A stretch of 64,000 bases of DNA from Chryseolinea lacunae (GTDB lineage Bacteria; Bacteroidota; Bacteroidia; Cytophagales; Cyclobacteriaceae), in contig NZ_JAERRB010000003.1 in assembly GCF_016735595.1 (NCBI RefSeq), positions 485,401 through 549,400 of the forward strand, given 5' to 3'. Position 1 is the stretch's first letter. Every line of letters starts with the position of its first letter. The notes beneath the pieces are model-generated. The model was not told the DNA's origin. It worked only from the letters and a program-made list of their open reading frames with translations, and did no database searches. The position numbers and the translations under genes were made by a program. Below are positions 19,531-28,901 of this stretch, piece by piece.

Positions 19531-20313
19531 CTAGTTCGCTTCAATTTTAACACTGCCCTTGATGCCCGTCAATCCGCTCACGCTGTCGGAGCCCGGCTCA
19601 CCATCTTTACCATTCTTGCGAGAAGGACCTAGGCCCGCGCCGCCATGATAGCCCGCACGTCCGCTGAGCCCTGCCGCACCGCCGTTGTTGTTCACAATAA
19701 TTTTTGTGCCCAGCATGTCGCGCAACAATTGCGTCTTTTTGCTGGTGAGTGTGAGCACGCCGCCGTTGGCGCCGTTTCCACCCTGCCCGGCGTTGCCGCC
19801 ATTCGAGCCATTGCCTCCCACACAGTGCACGGTGCCCGGACTGCCGCCACCACCGTTGCCGCCGTTTCCACCGCGTCCACCGTTTCCGCCGGAGATGTCT
19901 ATGGTGAGCACGCCCTTCAGGCTAACTCTTTCAAGATACAGAAAAAGATTTATCCCCGGTGTGCCGTCCAGTCCTTTCGTGCCGTCTCTTCCCGCCGAGC
20001 CATCCATGCACGGTCCCACGGGGGTAACGCCCGCTTTTCCGTTCCGCCCCGGTTGCCCGCTGATGCCTTTGCCGTCTATGACGCAATGATTGCCAAAGAC
20101 GGCCACCTGCACGCGGATGAAGTTGTCGGGCTTGAGTTTGTTCAGCACCAAACGCGAAGAGTCCATCATGATGAGCGTATCGGCCACCAAAATGTCGGAC
20201 TGACCAAGGTCGTAAGATTGGTTTGCTTTGATGACCAGTTTGCCAACCCGAACCTGCGCTGTAACGAGCGAGGGAAAAATCATAACGGTAAGCCAGAACA
20301 GTAGACGCCCCAT
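19531..20313 (-). CDS. Secreted collagen-like glycine-rich protein
   Basis: A 260-residue protein with a signal peptide (GRLLFWLTVMIFPSLVTAQ), a ~70-residue beta-type domain (VGKLVIKANQSYDLGQSDI), and then a glycine-rich region of about 150 residues. This contains collagen-like G-X-Y runs and GGNGG clusters (for example GRGGNGGNGGGGSPG). Two cysteines fall inside the glycine region. There is no sortase or lipobox signal, nor a type IX secretion domain I can recognise. It is unusual to find such a gene at the head of a recJ-lptB unit, only 3 bases upstream of recJ. Function is unknown; an extracellular or surface structural role is inference. Confidence 0.75.
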   Translation of the reverse strand: MGRLLFWLTVMIFPSLVTAQVRVGKLVIKANQSYDLGQSDILVADTLIMMDSSRLVLNKLKPDNFIRVQVAVFGNHCVIDGKGISGQPGRNGKAGVTPVGPCMDGSAGRDGTKGLDGTPGINLFLYLERVSLKGVLTIDISGGNGGRGGNGGNGGGGSPGTVHCVGGNGSNGGNAGQGGNGANGGVLTLTSKKTQLLRDMLGTKIIVNNNGGAAGLSGRAGYHGGAGLGPSRKNGKDGEPGSDSVSGLTGIKGSVKIEAN

Positions 20314-20317
20314 TTCA

Positions 20318-20325
20318 CAAAAATA
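20318..20325 (-). promoter_or_regulatory. -7 element TATTTTTG abutting the collagen-like gene
   Basis: TATTTTTG on the minus strand ends 4 bases before the ATG at 20313, the same spacing as the SDR promoter at 5034. It predicts a leaderless transcript for the collagen-like gene, recJ, lptB and perhaps the GH3 gene. Confidence 0.5.
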
Positions 20326-20379
20326 ATCCAGTATTGTTCTTAAGAAAATTTGTTTCCTTCTGAAACGGTAGAAATAAAG

Positions 20380-20405
20380 AAAGCAGTGCGTTTGGGCACT
20401 GCTTT
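20380..20405 (-). terminator. Rho-independent terminator of the SPOR gene
   Basis: A perfect 10-bp stem (AAAGCAGTGC with GCACTGCTTT) and a 6-base loop, followed on the minus strand by CTTTATTTC. It lies about 25 bases downstream of the stop codon at 20429 and separates this gene from the collagen-like gene promoter. Confidence 0.8.
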
Positions 20406-20428
20406 CGCACTATAAATTTTTTTCGATG

Positions 20429-21073
20429 CTATTCGCCCGAGCCAGCAGCAGGCTTGTCGGCCACTACACCTTCGAGCACGTCTTTGATTTCAACACGCTG
20501 CCCGTCTTTGTAGGGCACGATCCAGGCGTCTTTCACACCCATTTCGCGCATGTATTTTTTGAACGTGTCGGCTTCCCAATAGTCGCGGAAGATGCCGATG
20601 GTGAGTTTTTGAGGTTCGCCATCTTTGGCTTCGCCACCGAAGTTGGGATTGTTGTCGAAATACTTTTGCAGGTTCTTATTTTTGAACGCACCGATCTGCA
20701 CTTTGAACACCACTCCTTTCGAGAAATCCATCGAGTTCACTACTGGAGCTTCTTTCAACTGGGCCAGTTCGGCTTTGGCCGATGTGAGCTGACCTCTCAA
20801 TTGTGTGAGCTGATCTTCGAGTTCGGCAATCTTTGCATCCTTGTCGCTGATGCTGGACTGCATCTGCGTCACTTTCTGATTGAGCGACGACACCGTGTTG
20901 TCTGCGGATTGTTTGTCTTCAATGAGTTGCTTCAGGTTGGCGGGGTTCTTCCCGTATTCCTTTGCTTTCTTCTTCCACTCTTTCTTTTCTTTTTTAGAAA
21001 GCTGTGCGAAGCTCTGCGTTGAAGCAGCAGCCATCAACGTGAGACAGAAGAATAGTACAATTCTTTTTTTCAT
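20429..21073 (-). CDS. Exported coiled-coil protein with SPOR-like domain
   Basis: A 214-residue protein. The start at 21073 (MKKRIVLFFCLTLMAAAST) gives a clean signal peptide; a 7-residue upstream extension is possible but has no support. A lysine-rich stretch follows, then a coiled coil (about 45-105: SSLNQKVTQMQSSISDKDAK onward). A C-terminal SPOR-like domain starts VVFKVQIGAFKNKNL and ends near residue 200. SPOR domains bind denuded peptidoglycan strands at septa. A periplasmic or cell-wall role is therefore likely. The gene has its own terminator. Confidence 0.78.
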   Translation of the reverse strand: MKKRIVLFFCLTLMAAASTQSFAQLSKKEKKEWKKKAKEYGKNPANLKQLIEDKQSADNTVSSLNQKVTQMQSSISDKDAKIAELEDQLTQLRGQLTSAKAELAQLKEAPVVNSMDFSKGVVFKVQIGAFKNKNLQKYFDNNPNFGGEAKDGEPQKLTIGIFRDYWEADTFKKYMREMGVKDAWIVPYKDGQRVEIKDVLEGVVADKPAAGSGE

Positions 21074-21128
21074 CCTCGGCTTGGTTAAAATCAAATTAAA
21101 GGTACAAATATTTTGTAAATATCATCGC

Positions 21129-22526
21129 CTAGTCCAGGCTGCCCACCATTTTCTCGGGTCGCACCCACTCGTCGAACTGCGCCGAGGTGAGCAGTCCCAA
21201 CTCCACTGCCGCTTCGCGCAAGGTCTTGTTTTCCTTGTGTGCTTTCTTGGCAATCTTCGCGGCATTCTCATAGCCGATGTGGGTGTTGAGGGCAGTCACC
21301 AGCATCAGGGAGTTCTCCATGTGTTGTTTGATGATGGCCAGGTTAGGCTCGATGCCCGCGGCACATTTGTCGTTAAACGATACACAAGCATCGCCGATCA
21401 GCCGTGCCGACTGAAGCACGTTGGCCGCGATGACGGGCTTGAACACGTTGAGTTCGAAATGTCCGGTGGCGCCGCCAATGGAAACCGCCACGTCGTTGCC
21501 CATCACCTGTGCGCACACCATGGTGAGTGCCTCGGGTTGGGTTGGGTTAACTTTGCCGGGCATGATGGACGAGCCGGGCTCGTTGTCGGGTATGATAATT
21601 TCGCCGATGCCCGAGCGCGGGCCCGAGCTGAGCATACGAATGTCGTTGCCGATTTTCATGAGGCTCACCGCCACACGCTTCAGCGCGCCCGACAGTTCTA
21701 CCATGGCATCGTGGCCTGCCAGGGCCTCAAACTTGTTAGGGGCTGTCACAAACGGAAGACCCGTGAGGTCGGCGATTTTTTTGGCCACCAGCACGTCATA
21801 GCCTTTGGGTGTGTTCAACCCGGTGCCCACGGCAGTGCCGCCCAGCGCAAGTTCGCGCACCATTTCCAATGCATTGTTGATGGCACGCATGCCGTTGTCG
21901 AGTTGCTGCACATAGCCCGAAAACTCCTGGCCCAACGTGAGGGGCGTGGCATCCATGAAGTGGGTGCGGCCGGTCTTCACAATGTTTTTATACTCGGCCG
22001 ATTTCTGGGCCAGGGTGTCGCGCAATTTTTTGATGCCGGGCAACGTCACCTCCACCGCTTGCTTGTAGGCCGCAATGTGCATGGCCGTGGGGAAGGTGTC
22101 GTTAGACGATTGCGATTTGTTCACATCGTCGTTGGGGTGAAGGGCCTTCTTTTCGTCTTCCAGTTTGCCGCCGTTGATCACGTGGGCGCGGTAGGCGATC
22201 ACTTCGTTCACGTTCATGTTGCTTTGCGTGCCCGACCCGGTTTGCCAGATCACCAGGGGAAATTCGGCGTCGAGTTTGCCAGCCAAAATTTCGTCGCAGG
22301 CTTTTGCTATGAGATCCACCTTATCGGCCGAGAGCAATCCCAGCTCGTGGTTGGCCTGGGCTGCCGCCTTCTTGAGATAGCCAAAAGCATAGATAATTTC
22401 TTTTGGCATGCTGGCCTCGGGACCAATCTTGAAGTTGTTGCGGGACCGTTCGGTTTGAGCACCCCAGTATTTGTCTGAAGGTACCTTCACTTCGCCCATG
22501 GTATCTTTCTCGATGCGATAATTCAT
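21129..22526 (-). CDS. fumC: Class II fumarate hydratase
   Basis: A 465-residue iron-independent fumarase that interconverts fumarate and L-malate in the TCA cycle. The family signature [11 protein letters not shown] is present, together with the catalytic-loop histidine in [12 protein letters not shown] and the substrate-binding [13 protein letters not shown]. Length fits homotetrameric class II fumarases. It is separate from its neighbours and carries a TATTTTTG promoter element just upstream. Confidence 0.97.
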   Translation of the reverse strand: MNYRIEKDTMGEVKVPSDKYWGAQTERSRNNFKIGPEASMPKEIIYAFGYLKKAAAQANHELGLLSADKVDLIAKACDEILAGKLDAEFPLVIWQTGSGTQSNMNVNEVIAYRAHVINGGKLEDEKKALHPNDDVNKSQSSNDTFPTAMHIAAYKQAVEVTLPGIKKLRDTLAQKSAEYKNIVKTGRTHFMDATPLTLGQEFSGYVQQLDNGMRAINNALEMVRELALGGTAVGTGLNTPKGYDVLVAKKIADLTGLPFVTAPNKFEALAGHDAMVELSGALKRVAVSLMKIGNDIRMLSSGPRSGIGEIIIPDNEPGSSIMPGKVNPTQPEALTMVCAQVMGNDVAVSIGGATGHFELNVFKPVIAANVLQSARLIGDACVSFNDKCAAGIEPNLAIIKQHMENSLMLVTALNTHIGYENAAKIAKKAHKENKTLREAAVELGLLTSAQFDEWVRPEKMVGSLD

Positions 22527-22545
22527 AGCGTTTTTAATTTGAGGG

Positions 22546-22553
22546 CAAAAATA
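22546..22553 (-). promoter_or_regulatory. -7 element TATTTTTG for fumC
   Basis: TATTTTTG on the minus strand, 19 bases upstream of the fumC ATG. A weak TTG lies 22 bases further upstream, at the long end of allowed -33 spacing. Confidence 0.45.
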
Positions 22554-22676
22554 GGAAAAGGTTAAAAAGAAAAATCAATCTGAAGAATTTTAAGCTGAGC
22601 GGCGTCTCATTCGTTTGAATTAGGTTGACGAAATGCAGGGAACGGCGTGGATTTGACGACGGATAGGTGATTTGTG

Positions 22677-22708
22677 TTTGTGAGGCCTACTGCGAATTCG
22701 TACCTTTA
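22677..22708 (+). promoter_or_regulatory. Promoter TTTG-N20-TACCTTTA for the 2H gene
   Basis: TTTG at 22677-22680 and TACCTTTA at 22701-22708 are separated by 20 bases, matching the Bacteroidota -33/-7 arrangement with one change in the last base. The ATG at 22717 is 8 bases downstream, so the leader is expected to be only a few bases long. Confidence 0.55.
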
Positions 22709-22716
22709 ACAATACT

Positions 22717-23301
22717 ATGCCGCGGCCCTTATCTGACGATTCGAAAGAAGAGAAGCTCTATTTTATTGCGATAATCCCGCCCGCTCCCATCTATGCCGAG
22801 GCGCTGGAGCAGAAGGAATATTTTAAAACACACTACAACAGCAAGGCTTCCCTCAATTCGCCGCCGCACATCACCTTGCACATGCCGTTCAAGTGGAAGG
22901 AGAAAGACGAGGCCGAACTGAAAGACCAGCTCCTCAACTTTTCGCGCACTACGCCGCCCGTGGCTGTGAAGCTCGACAACTTTTCGTCGTTCCCGCCACG
23001 GGTCATCTTCATCAATGTGGTGATGAGCCAGGAGCTCGACAACCTTCAGAAGAATCTTCACCGGTTTTGCAAGCGCGTGCTCAATTTGTTCAACGCCAAC
23101 TATAAAGAAATGCCCTTCCACCCGCACATGACGCTGGCGTTTCGCGACCTCAAGAAGCCAAACTATCAGCGCGCCTGGGAAGAGTTTCAACAAAAAAATT
23201 TTCAGGCCGAGTTCGTGGCCGATAAGGTGGCCCTGCTCAAACACGACGGCCGGGTGTGGAAAGTGTTTGAAGAGTTCAAGCTTCAGGAAGCCGTGGCTTA
23301 A
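22717..23301 (+). CDS. 2H phosphoesterase / 2'-5' RNA ligase-like protein
   Basis: A 194-residue protein with the paired H-x-T motifs of the 2H phosphoesterase superfamily: HITLHM near residue 50 and HMTLAF near residue 132, at the expected separation. Members cleave 2',3'-cyclic or 2'-5' phosphodiester bonds in RNA or nucleotides. The substrate cannot be told from sequence. It is a single gene with its own promoter. Confidence 0.87.
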   Translation: MPRPLSDDSKEEKLYFIAIIPPAPIYAEALEQKEYFKTHYNSKASLNSPPHITLHMPFKWKEKDEAELKDQLLNFSRTTPPVAVKLDNFSSFPPRVIFINVVMSQELDNLQKNLHRFCKRVLNLFNANYKEMPFHPHMTLAFRDLKKPNYQRAWEEFQQKNFQAEFVADKVALLKHDGRVWKVFEEFKLQEAVA

Positions 23302-23326
23302 CCACCACACGCGGCTTACATGCCTT

Positions 23327-24199
23327 TTAGTATTTCCCCTGCAATCCTCCGGTGTGCAACGCAAGCAACGTTGAACCCCTTTCGAAAAAACCTTTCTTCA
23401 CCAGATCGAAAATGCCGGCCATCATTTTTCCGGTATACACAAACTCAAGCGGCACGCCGTGTTGTGTTTTGAAGGCTTCGATGAACTGCAGCAGTGCCGG
23501 AGTTGATTTTGCATAGCCTCCAAAATGGTAGTCTGTGAGAAGTTGCCAGTTCTGGCGGTGCAGGTTCCATTGACTGATGTCGTGTTGCAAAGATCCTTCG
23601 CCCTTCAATACCGAAAACCCGATCACCTTTTTTGTGTCGGGCACGCCGCGGATAATTCCCGCCAGCGTACCACCAGTTCCCACCGGACAGCAGTAATAGT
23701 TGAACGATTGATCGAGTGTTTCCGCAAATTCGGTCACACCCCTCACCGCCTCGATGTTGGTTCCTCCTTCGGGCACGGCCACAAACGAACCGAATTGTTT
23801 GGCGAGGGCTTCCAGAAATCCGTAGTCCTCTTTTTTCCGGTAGTCGTCCCGTGACACGTAGTGAAGATGCATGCCCTGTTCCCTGGCAAACTGGAGTGTG
23901 GTGTTGAGGGGCAGCGTTTCTTCGCCACGAATAACACCGATGGAGGTGAAGCCCAGCTCGCGGGCGGCGGCGGCCACAGCAAAAATGTGATTGGAGTAGG
24001 CACCGCCAAACGTGAGCACCGTGCGTGAAAGATGCTGTGAAACATTTTCCAGATTATACTTCAGCTTCCACCATTTGTTTCCCGACACCAGCGGGTGATT
24101 GAGGTCTTCGCGCTTCACAAAAAGCTGCACGCCGGCCGTGGCCAGAAGCGGGTCCCGGATTTCGTGCACAGGTGTGGGTCGATACGATAGTGTGGCCAT
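23327..24199 (-). CDS. PLP enzyme, ACC deaminase/D-cysteine desulfhydrase family
   Basis: A 290-residue fold-type II PLP-dependent enzyme. The cofactor lysine is in SGNKWWKLKYNL near residue 41-45, SNHIFAVAAAARELGF follows, and a glycine-rich phosphate-binding loop reads CPVGTGGTLAGI. The family contains 1-aminocyclopropane-1-carboxylate deaminase and D-cysteine desulfhydrase; most members outside plant-associated bacteria are the latter, so I prefer that. ATG 24199 is chosen over the in-frame TTG at 24214. Length is slightly short for the family (about 300-340). It converges on the 2H gene. Confidence 0.82.
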   Translation of the reverse strand: MATLSYRPTPVHEIRDPLLATAGVQLFVKREDLNHPLVSGNKWWKLKYNLENVSQHLSRTVLTFGGAYSNHIFAVAAAARELGFTSIGVIRGEETLPLNTTLQFAREQGMHLHYVSRDDYRKKEDYGFLEALAKQFGSFVAVPEGGTNIEAVRGVTEFAETLDQSFNYYCCPVGTGGTLAGIIRGVPDTKKVIGFSVLKGEGSLQHDISQWNLHRQNWQLLTDYHFGGYAKSTPALLQFIEAFKTQHGVPLEFVYTGKMMAGIFDLVKKGFFERGSTLLALHTGGLQGKY

Positions 24200-24310
24200 T
24201 GTTGAAAGGCTCAAAGTATCTGAAATATTCTCCTTTTAAAAATTGCAGACGTGAAAAGACAACACTAATATTGTTAGAGATATTACTAAAATAATTAGTG
24301 AACAACAGCC

Positions 24311-25366
24311 ATGGACGAGGAGGAATATTTTAAGGGACGCGGCGCACAAATCAAAACCGGAAACAAGTTTCTGAAGGCCCAATATGTGGAGGAACATATT
24401 GAAGGGCTTGATGAGCCGTTGTTGACCGCACCCACCACCCAGCTTTTCTATGAAACGCCCAAGAAGATTGTCAACAAAGTGACCAGCCCCGATCTGGGCA
24501 TGGCATATTCCACAAATCCGTATCAGGGTTGTGAGCACGGTTGCATTTATTGTTATGCGCGAAATAGCCACGAATATTGGGGCTTCAGTGCGGGGCTTGA
24601 TTTTGAATCGAAAATTGTGGTGAAGAAAAACGCCGCGTCGTTGTTGGAAAAATTTCTGCTTAATCCCAACTGGGAACCGGTGCCCATCAGCGTGAGCGGC
24701 AACACGGATTGTTATCAGCCCATAGAGAAAAAACTGGAAATCACCCGCAGCATGTTGAAGGTGTTTGCACAGTATCGCCACCCGCTGGGCATGATCACGA
24801 AAAATAGTTTGGTGTTGCGCGACATCGACTTGCTCACAGACCTGGCAAAAGATAACCTTGTTCATGTCTACATCTCCATCACCACGCTCGACGAATCGCT
24901 TCGCCGAGTGATGGAGCCGCGCACGGCCAGCGCATTGAAGCGACTTCAAACTGTGGAGGCTTTGGCAAAGGCTGGTGTGCCGGTGGGCGTGATGAATGCG
25001 CCCATCATTCCCGGTCTCAACCACCACGAAATTCCTGCTGTGCTGAAAGCCGCGGCCGATCATGGCGCGCAGACCGTGGGCATGACTATTGTGCGGCTAA
25101 ACGGTTCTATCGGACAAATTTTTGAAGACTGGCTCCGCAAGAATTTTCCAGACCGATTTGAGAAAGTGTGGAATCAAATCTGCTCCATGCATGGTGGGCA
25201 GGTAAACGACTCGCAGTTTGGTCGACGCATGTCGGGCGAGGGAAATTTTGCCGAAGCCATTCATCAACTCTTCAGAACCTCGAAAGCGAAGTATTTCAAG
25301 GATCGGCGTATGCCTCCCATCGATCTCACCAAATTCAGGAAGGGTGGAAATCTGAGTTTGTTCTAA
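24311..25366 (+). CDS. PA0069-type radical SAM protein
   Basis: A 351-residue radical SAM enzyme with the cluster motif CEHGCIYCY (C74, C78, C81). The PYQGCEHGC context and downstream NTDCYQP, SITTLDE and HPLGMITKN segments are characteristic of the spore-photoproduct-lyase-like PA0069 subgroup. The substrate is unknown; a DNA repair function has been suggested by the similarity to SplB only. The gene is divergent from the PLP enzyme gene. Confidence 0.87.
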   Translation: MDEEEYFKGRGAQIKTGNKFLKAQYVEEHIEGLDEPLLTAPTTQLFYETPKKIVNKVTSPDLGMAYSTNPYQGCEHGCIYCYARNSHEYWGFSAGLDFESKIVVKKNAASLLEKFLLNPNWEPVPISVSGNTDCYQPIEKKLEITRSMLKVFAQYRHPLGMITKNSLVLRDIDLLTDLAKDNLVHVYISITTLDESLRRVMEPRTASALKRLQTVEALAKAGVPVGVMNAPIIPGLNHHEIPAVLKAAADHGAQTVGMTIVRLNGSIGQIFEDWLRKNFPDRFEKVWNQICSMHGGQVNDSQFGRRMSGEGNFAEAIHQLFRTSKAKYFKDRRMPPIDLTKFRKGGNLSLF

Positions 25367-25401
25367 GAAAATTACATCACTGCCGTTGGGCCTTTTCTTT
25401 C

Positions 25402-25433
25402 TTGTCAGGGAATGAATCGGGGCTTTAATTTTG
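25402..25433 (+). promoter_or_regulatory. Promoter TTG-N21-TAATTTTG for the GAF kinase
   Basis: TAATTTTG at 25426-25433 fits TAnnTTTG exactly; a TTG at 25402-25404 is 21 bases upstream. The ATG follows 14 bases after the -7 element. Confidence 0.45.
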
Positions 25434-25447
25434 TTTAAGGCTTATAT

Positions 25448-26650
25448 ATGATAATTCCCTCGAAACCTGAAAATGAAAATCTGCGCCTGCAGGCCCTCCA
25501 CTACTACGACATTCTGGACACTGCGGCAGAAAAGGACTTTGACGACATCGTTGAACTGGCCTCGCAGCTGTGCGAAACGCCCATTTCGCTGGTGAGTCTC
25601 ATCGACGCCGATCGCCAGTGGTTCAAGGCCAGGAAAGGACTGGATGCACAAGAAACTTCACGCGACTTCGCGTTCTGCGCCTATGCCATCGGACAGGAAG
25701 ATGAAGAAGTGATGTCGGTGGCCGATGCCTCTCGCGATGCTCGGTTCAGCGGCAACCCCCTGGTTAAGGGCCATCCCGACATTCGCTTTTATGCAGGCAT
25801 GCCGCTGGTGACACCCGAAGGTTTCAAGCTTGGAACTCTTTGCGTGATCGATCGTAAACCAAAAGCCCTCACAGAATCCCAACTTTTTGGATTGAAAATA
25901 TTGGCGAAGCAGGTCATGAAACAACTCGAGCTTCGCGCCACCGTGAAAGAACTGAAGCGTCTTAACGAAGCCAACAGCAAGATGCTTTCCATTCTGGGTC
26001 ACGACCTGCGCGGGCCAATCAAAAATCTTGAAAGCGTGGTCACACTGGCCCGACAGGAAGCCGTGTCGCCGCAGGAGTTCAGCGAACTTCTGGGCATGGT
26101 GAGCAAATCGTTGAGCACCGCCGATGTGTTGTTCACCAACCTCATGCAATGGGCCGTCACGCAGTTTGAAGATGGTGGCCCCCAATGGCAACAAATAAAC
26201 ATTGCCGCGTTGATTGCCGACGAAATTGGCAGCCACAGCGCTGTGACCGACAAAGGAAATGCAATCATGTTAAATCTCGACGATGCCGCCAGGGTGTGGG
26301 CCGATCCGAACATGGTGCGTTTTGTGGTTCGCAATCTGGTGCACAACGCAAACAAATTCACCACACAGGGAAACATAGCCGTGTCGATAAAACAACATGA
26401 CCAGCACGCCGAAATTTGTCTCGCCGACACCGGCATGGGAATGAATGCCGAAACCGTGTCGCGATTGTTTGATTGGAGTAAACGCAGAAGCACCGTGGGC
26501 ACCCATGGCGAAAAAGGCACGGGACTGGGCCTGCAGGTTTGCAAAGAGGTGATTGAAAAAATGCACGGCAAGATTTGGGTGGAGAGTGAACCCGGGATCG
26601 GCTCCCGTTTCTATTTCACACTCCCCCTAACCAAGCTCTCGATTTACTGA
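25448..26650 (+). CDS. GAF-domain sensor histidine kinase
   Basis: A 400-residue cytoplasmic histidine kinase with no membrane segment. A GAF domain occupies about residues 25-165 (DDIVELASQLCETPISLVSL, then FYAGMPLVTPEGFKLGTLCV). A short coiled linker follows, then a phosphoacceptor helix with H185 in GHDLRGPIKN, and an HATPase_c domain with the G-box GTGLGLQVCKEVI. The GAF subtype with PLVTPEGFKLGTLCVID is common in bacterial sensors of unknown ligand. No response regulator gene is adjacent. Confidence 0.92.
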   Translation: MIIPSKPENENLRLQALHYYDILDTAAEKDFDDIVELASQLCETPISLVSLIDADRQWFKARKGLDAQETSRDFAFCAYAIGQEDEEVMSVADASRDARFSGNPLVKGHPDIRFYAGMPLVTPEGFKLGTLCVIDRKPKALTESQLFGLKILAKQVMKQLELRATVKELKRLNEANSKMLSILGHDLRGPIKNLESVVTLARQEAVSPQEFSELLGMVSKSLSTADVLFTNLMQWAVTQFEDGGPQWQQINIAALIADEIGSHSAVTDKGNAIMLNLDDAARVWADPNMVRFVVRNLVHNANKFTTQGNIAVSIKQHDQHAEICLADTGMGMNAETVSRLFDWSKRRSTVGTHGEKGTGLGLQVCKEVIEKMHGKIWVESEPGIGSRFYFTLPLTKLSIY

Positions 26651-26655
26651 TTCGT

Positions 26656-28014
26656 TTATTTCTTCGCGAAGAATTTGAAGAACGACACAATGGTTTCAAT
26701 GCCCAGCGTGAAGTTCTTCACACCGTAGTGTTCGTTGGGCGAATGGATGGCGTCGGTATCAAATCCAAAACCAAGCAACACCGTGTCGAGGTGAAGCTCT
26801 TTCTTGAACAACGCCACAATGGGAATGCTTCCGCCGTCGCGCGTAGGGATGGGCGTTTTGCCAAAAACTTCTTCGAAAGCATGACTCGCCGCCTTGTAGG
26901 CTGGCGATGCTGTTGACGTCACCGCTGGTTCGCCGCCGTGGTGGGCTTTCACGCTCACCTTCACATAGGCTGGTGCTATAGATTCAAAATGTTTTGTGAA
27001 CAGCGCAGTGATGTCTGCGCTCACCTGATTGGGCACGAGGCGCATCGAGATTTTTGCGTGAGCCTTCGAGGGCAACACGGTCTTTGCCCCTTCGCCGGTG
27101 TAGCCACCCCAGATGCCGTTCACATCGAGTGTTGGTCGCACGCCCGTGCGCTCCAAGGTTGTGTATCCTTTTTCGCCTTTGATCTCGCCTATGCCCAGTT
27201 CGTGTTTGTATTCATTGAGGTCGAACGGTGCTTTGTTCAAAGCTTCGCGTTCGGCGGCACTCAGCTCAGACACTTTTTCGTAGAAGCCGGGAATGGTTAC
27301 GCGTCCATTTTCGTCGTGCAACGAAGCGATCATGCTGCAGAGAATGTTGACGGGGTTGGCCACCGCGCCGCCATACACACCCGAGTGCAGGTCGCGGTTG
27401 GGTCCGGTCACTTCCACTTCCATGTAGCTCAAGCCGCGAAGGCCCGTGGTGATGGACGGATGTTCTAACGAAATGAGTGCCGTGTCGGAAATGAGAATGA
27501 TATCGGCCTTGAGCTTTGTTTTGTTTTCTTTCACAAACGTGCCCAGGTTGTCGGAGCCAACTTCTTCTTCTCCCTCCACCATAAACTTCACGTTGCAGGG
27601 AAGCAGGTTCAGCTTCATCATGGTCTCGAAAGCTTTCACGTGCATATACACCTGGCCTTTGTCGTCGCACGCACCACGGGCAAAAATCTTGTCGTCTTTA
27701 ACGACCGGTTCAAACGGCGGCGAAGTCCACAACTCAAGCGGGTCGGCCGGTTGCACATCGTAGTGTCCGTAGACTAAAACGGTGGGCAGCGAAGCGTCAA
27801 CAATCTTTTCGGCATACACAATCGGGTGTCCTTTTGTTTCGCAGATCTCAACCTTGTCTACACCGGCGTGCGATAGTTTGTCGCGCAGAAATTCTGCGGC
27901 TTTCCGAACATCGTTTTTGTGACGGCTGTCGGCGCTCACAGAGGGAATGCGAAGCCAGTCGAAAAGTTCGGAAAGGAAACGGTCTTTGTTAGTGGAAATA
28001 TATTCTTTAACCAT
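26656..28014 (-). CDS. M20-family dipeptidase
   Basis: A 452-residue dinuclear-zinc peptidase of family M20. Metal-site motifs are YGHYDVQPADP (His and bridging-Asp region), EGEEEVGS (general base Glu and metal Glu) and HSPNEHYG near the C-terminus. A dimerisation (lid) domain lies in the middle. Members hydrolyse dipeptides such as carnosine-like or Cys-Gly substrates; the sequence does not decide which. It converges on the GAF kinase gene with 5 bases between stop codons. Confidence 0.92.
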   Translation of the reverse strand: MVKEYISTNKDRFLSELFDWLRIPSVSADSRHKNDVRKAAEFLRDKLSHAGVDKVEICETKGHPIVYAEKIVDASLPTVLVYGHYDVQPADPLELWTSPPFEPVVKDDKIFARGACDDKGQVYMHVKAFETMMKLNLLPCNVKFMVEGEEEVGSDNLGTFVKENKTKLKADIILISDTALISLEHPSITTGLRGLSYMEVEVTGPNRDLHSGVYGGAVANPVNILCSMIASLHDENGRVTIPGFYEKVSELSAAEREALNKAPFDLNEYKHELGIGEIKGEKGYTTLERTGVRPTLDVNGIWGGYTGEGAKTVLPSKAHAKISMRLVPNQVSADITALFTKHFESIAPAYVKVSVKAHHGGEPAVTSTASPAYKAASHAFEEVFGKTPIPTRDGGSIPIVALFKKELHLDTVLLGFGFDTDAIHSPNEHYGVKNFTLGIETIVSFFKFFAKK

Positions 28015-28125
28015 GATGATGAAGTTAGGATAATGAGTTAGGGGCGCAAATTATGCTTTGGTCCTTGCGCCTGCAAGCATTGGTGCGTGAATAAAAAGGT
28101 CACGCGGCTAACATCAGAATCCTCC

Positions 28126-28893
28126 CTAAGGCGCAGGGCTTTTTGGAGACGAGTTCCAGAATAGTTTCATGCGAACAATACGCTGGTTGGCTTCACCAAG
28201 TTCCGCGTCGCGATAGACCTGATTGCCAAACACCACATCGTCTTTTGCCCAGATCAGACTTTCGGCGCCCCAGTCGGTAAGTTCTTTGTCCCAAAGCTTT
28301 GTGGGTTTGCCGTCTTGGAACGTCCACAGTTGAAAACCGTTGGGAACAAAACCGGCTTCGATATCGGCCGAGCCACAGAGAAAATATTTTTTGTCGGGCG
28401 AAAAGGTCGGCTCACTCCACATCCAGGTTTCTGTTCCATCGTTCTGGTCGATCATCACAAAGCCGTGACTTTCGAAGAAGATGGCAAAGACCAGCCATTG
28501 GTTCACGTCATCAAATTTCTTTTGAAAAACGTATGACGCATAATCCTGGTCTTGGGTGTCAGTGTTTTTGAGCGTTTTGGTTTGTCCGTTTTTCAGCTTG
28601 AAGATCAGACCTTCTTCTGTGCGCTTCACACGCGAATCTGTTTTTATACTTTCTGGTTCTTCCAGGTCGTGAGGCCCGTTGTAGGCAGGGTCGGCAAAAG
28701 TTATCGTGGTGTCTGTATAGGAATACGTTTTGATGTGTTCAATATCCAGGTCAAGCCACGGCCCGCTGGCGACGGCAAGTGTGTCGGTGGTTTGTGATAC
28801 TGTGGTGGAGTCGGTGGTTGTTTCTGTTTCCTTTTTGGAAACGCACGAAACGATACACAAAACAAAAAGAAGATAGCAGGAGTATCGGAACAT
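28126..28893 (-). CDS. Hypothetical lipoprotein downstream of gldD
   Basis: A 255-residue predicted lipoprotein. The start at 28893 (MFRYSCYLLFVLCIVSC) puts a lipobox-like IVSC at the end of a hydrophobic stretch. A Thr/Ser-rich linker follows (ETETTTDSTTVSQTTD), then a beta-rich domain with blade-like pieces (TFSPDKKYFLCGSADIE). It lies 8 bases after the gldD stop codon, so it is likely co-transcribed with the gliding genes. I do not recognise it as any named Gld or Spr protein. Function is unknown. Confidence 0.72.
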   Translation of the reverse strand: MFRYSCYLLFVLCIVSCVSKKETETTTDSTTVSQTTDTLAVASGPWLDLDIEHIKTYSYTDTTITFADPAYNGPHDLEEPESIKTDSRVKRTEEGLIFKLKNGQTKTLKNTDTQDQDYASYVFQKKFDDVNQWLVFAIFFESHGFVMIDQNDGTETWMWSEPTFSPDKKYFLCGSADIEAGFVPNGFQLWTFQDGKPTKLWDKELTDWGAESLIWAKDDVVFGNQVYRDAELGEANQRIVRMKLFWNSSPKSPAP

Positions 28894-28901
28894 AAATCGT
28901 C

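Noticed and set aside
20880-22478. Long plus-strand open frame (532 codons) opposite fumC
   Set aside because: It lies antisense to a full-length fumarase with all motifs. Its translation is His/Arg-rich without domains, the usual product of reading the complement of a biased gene.
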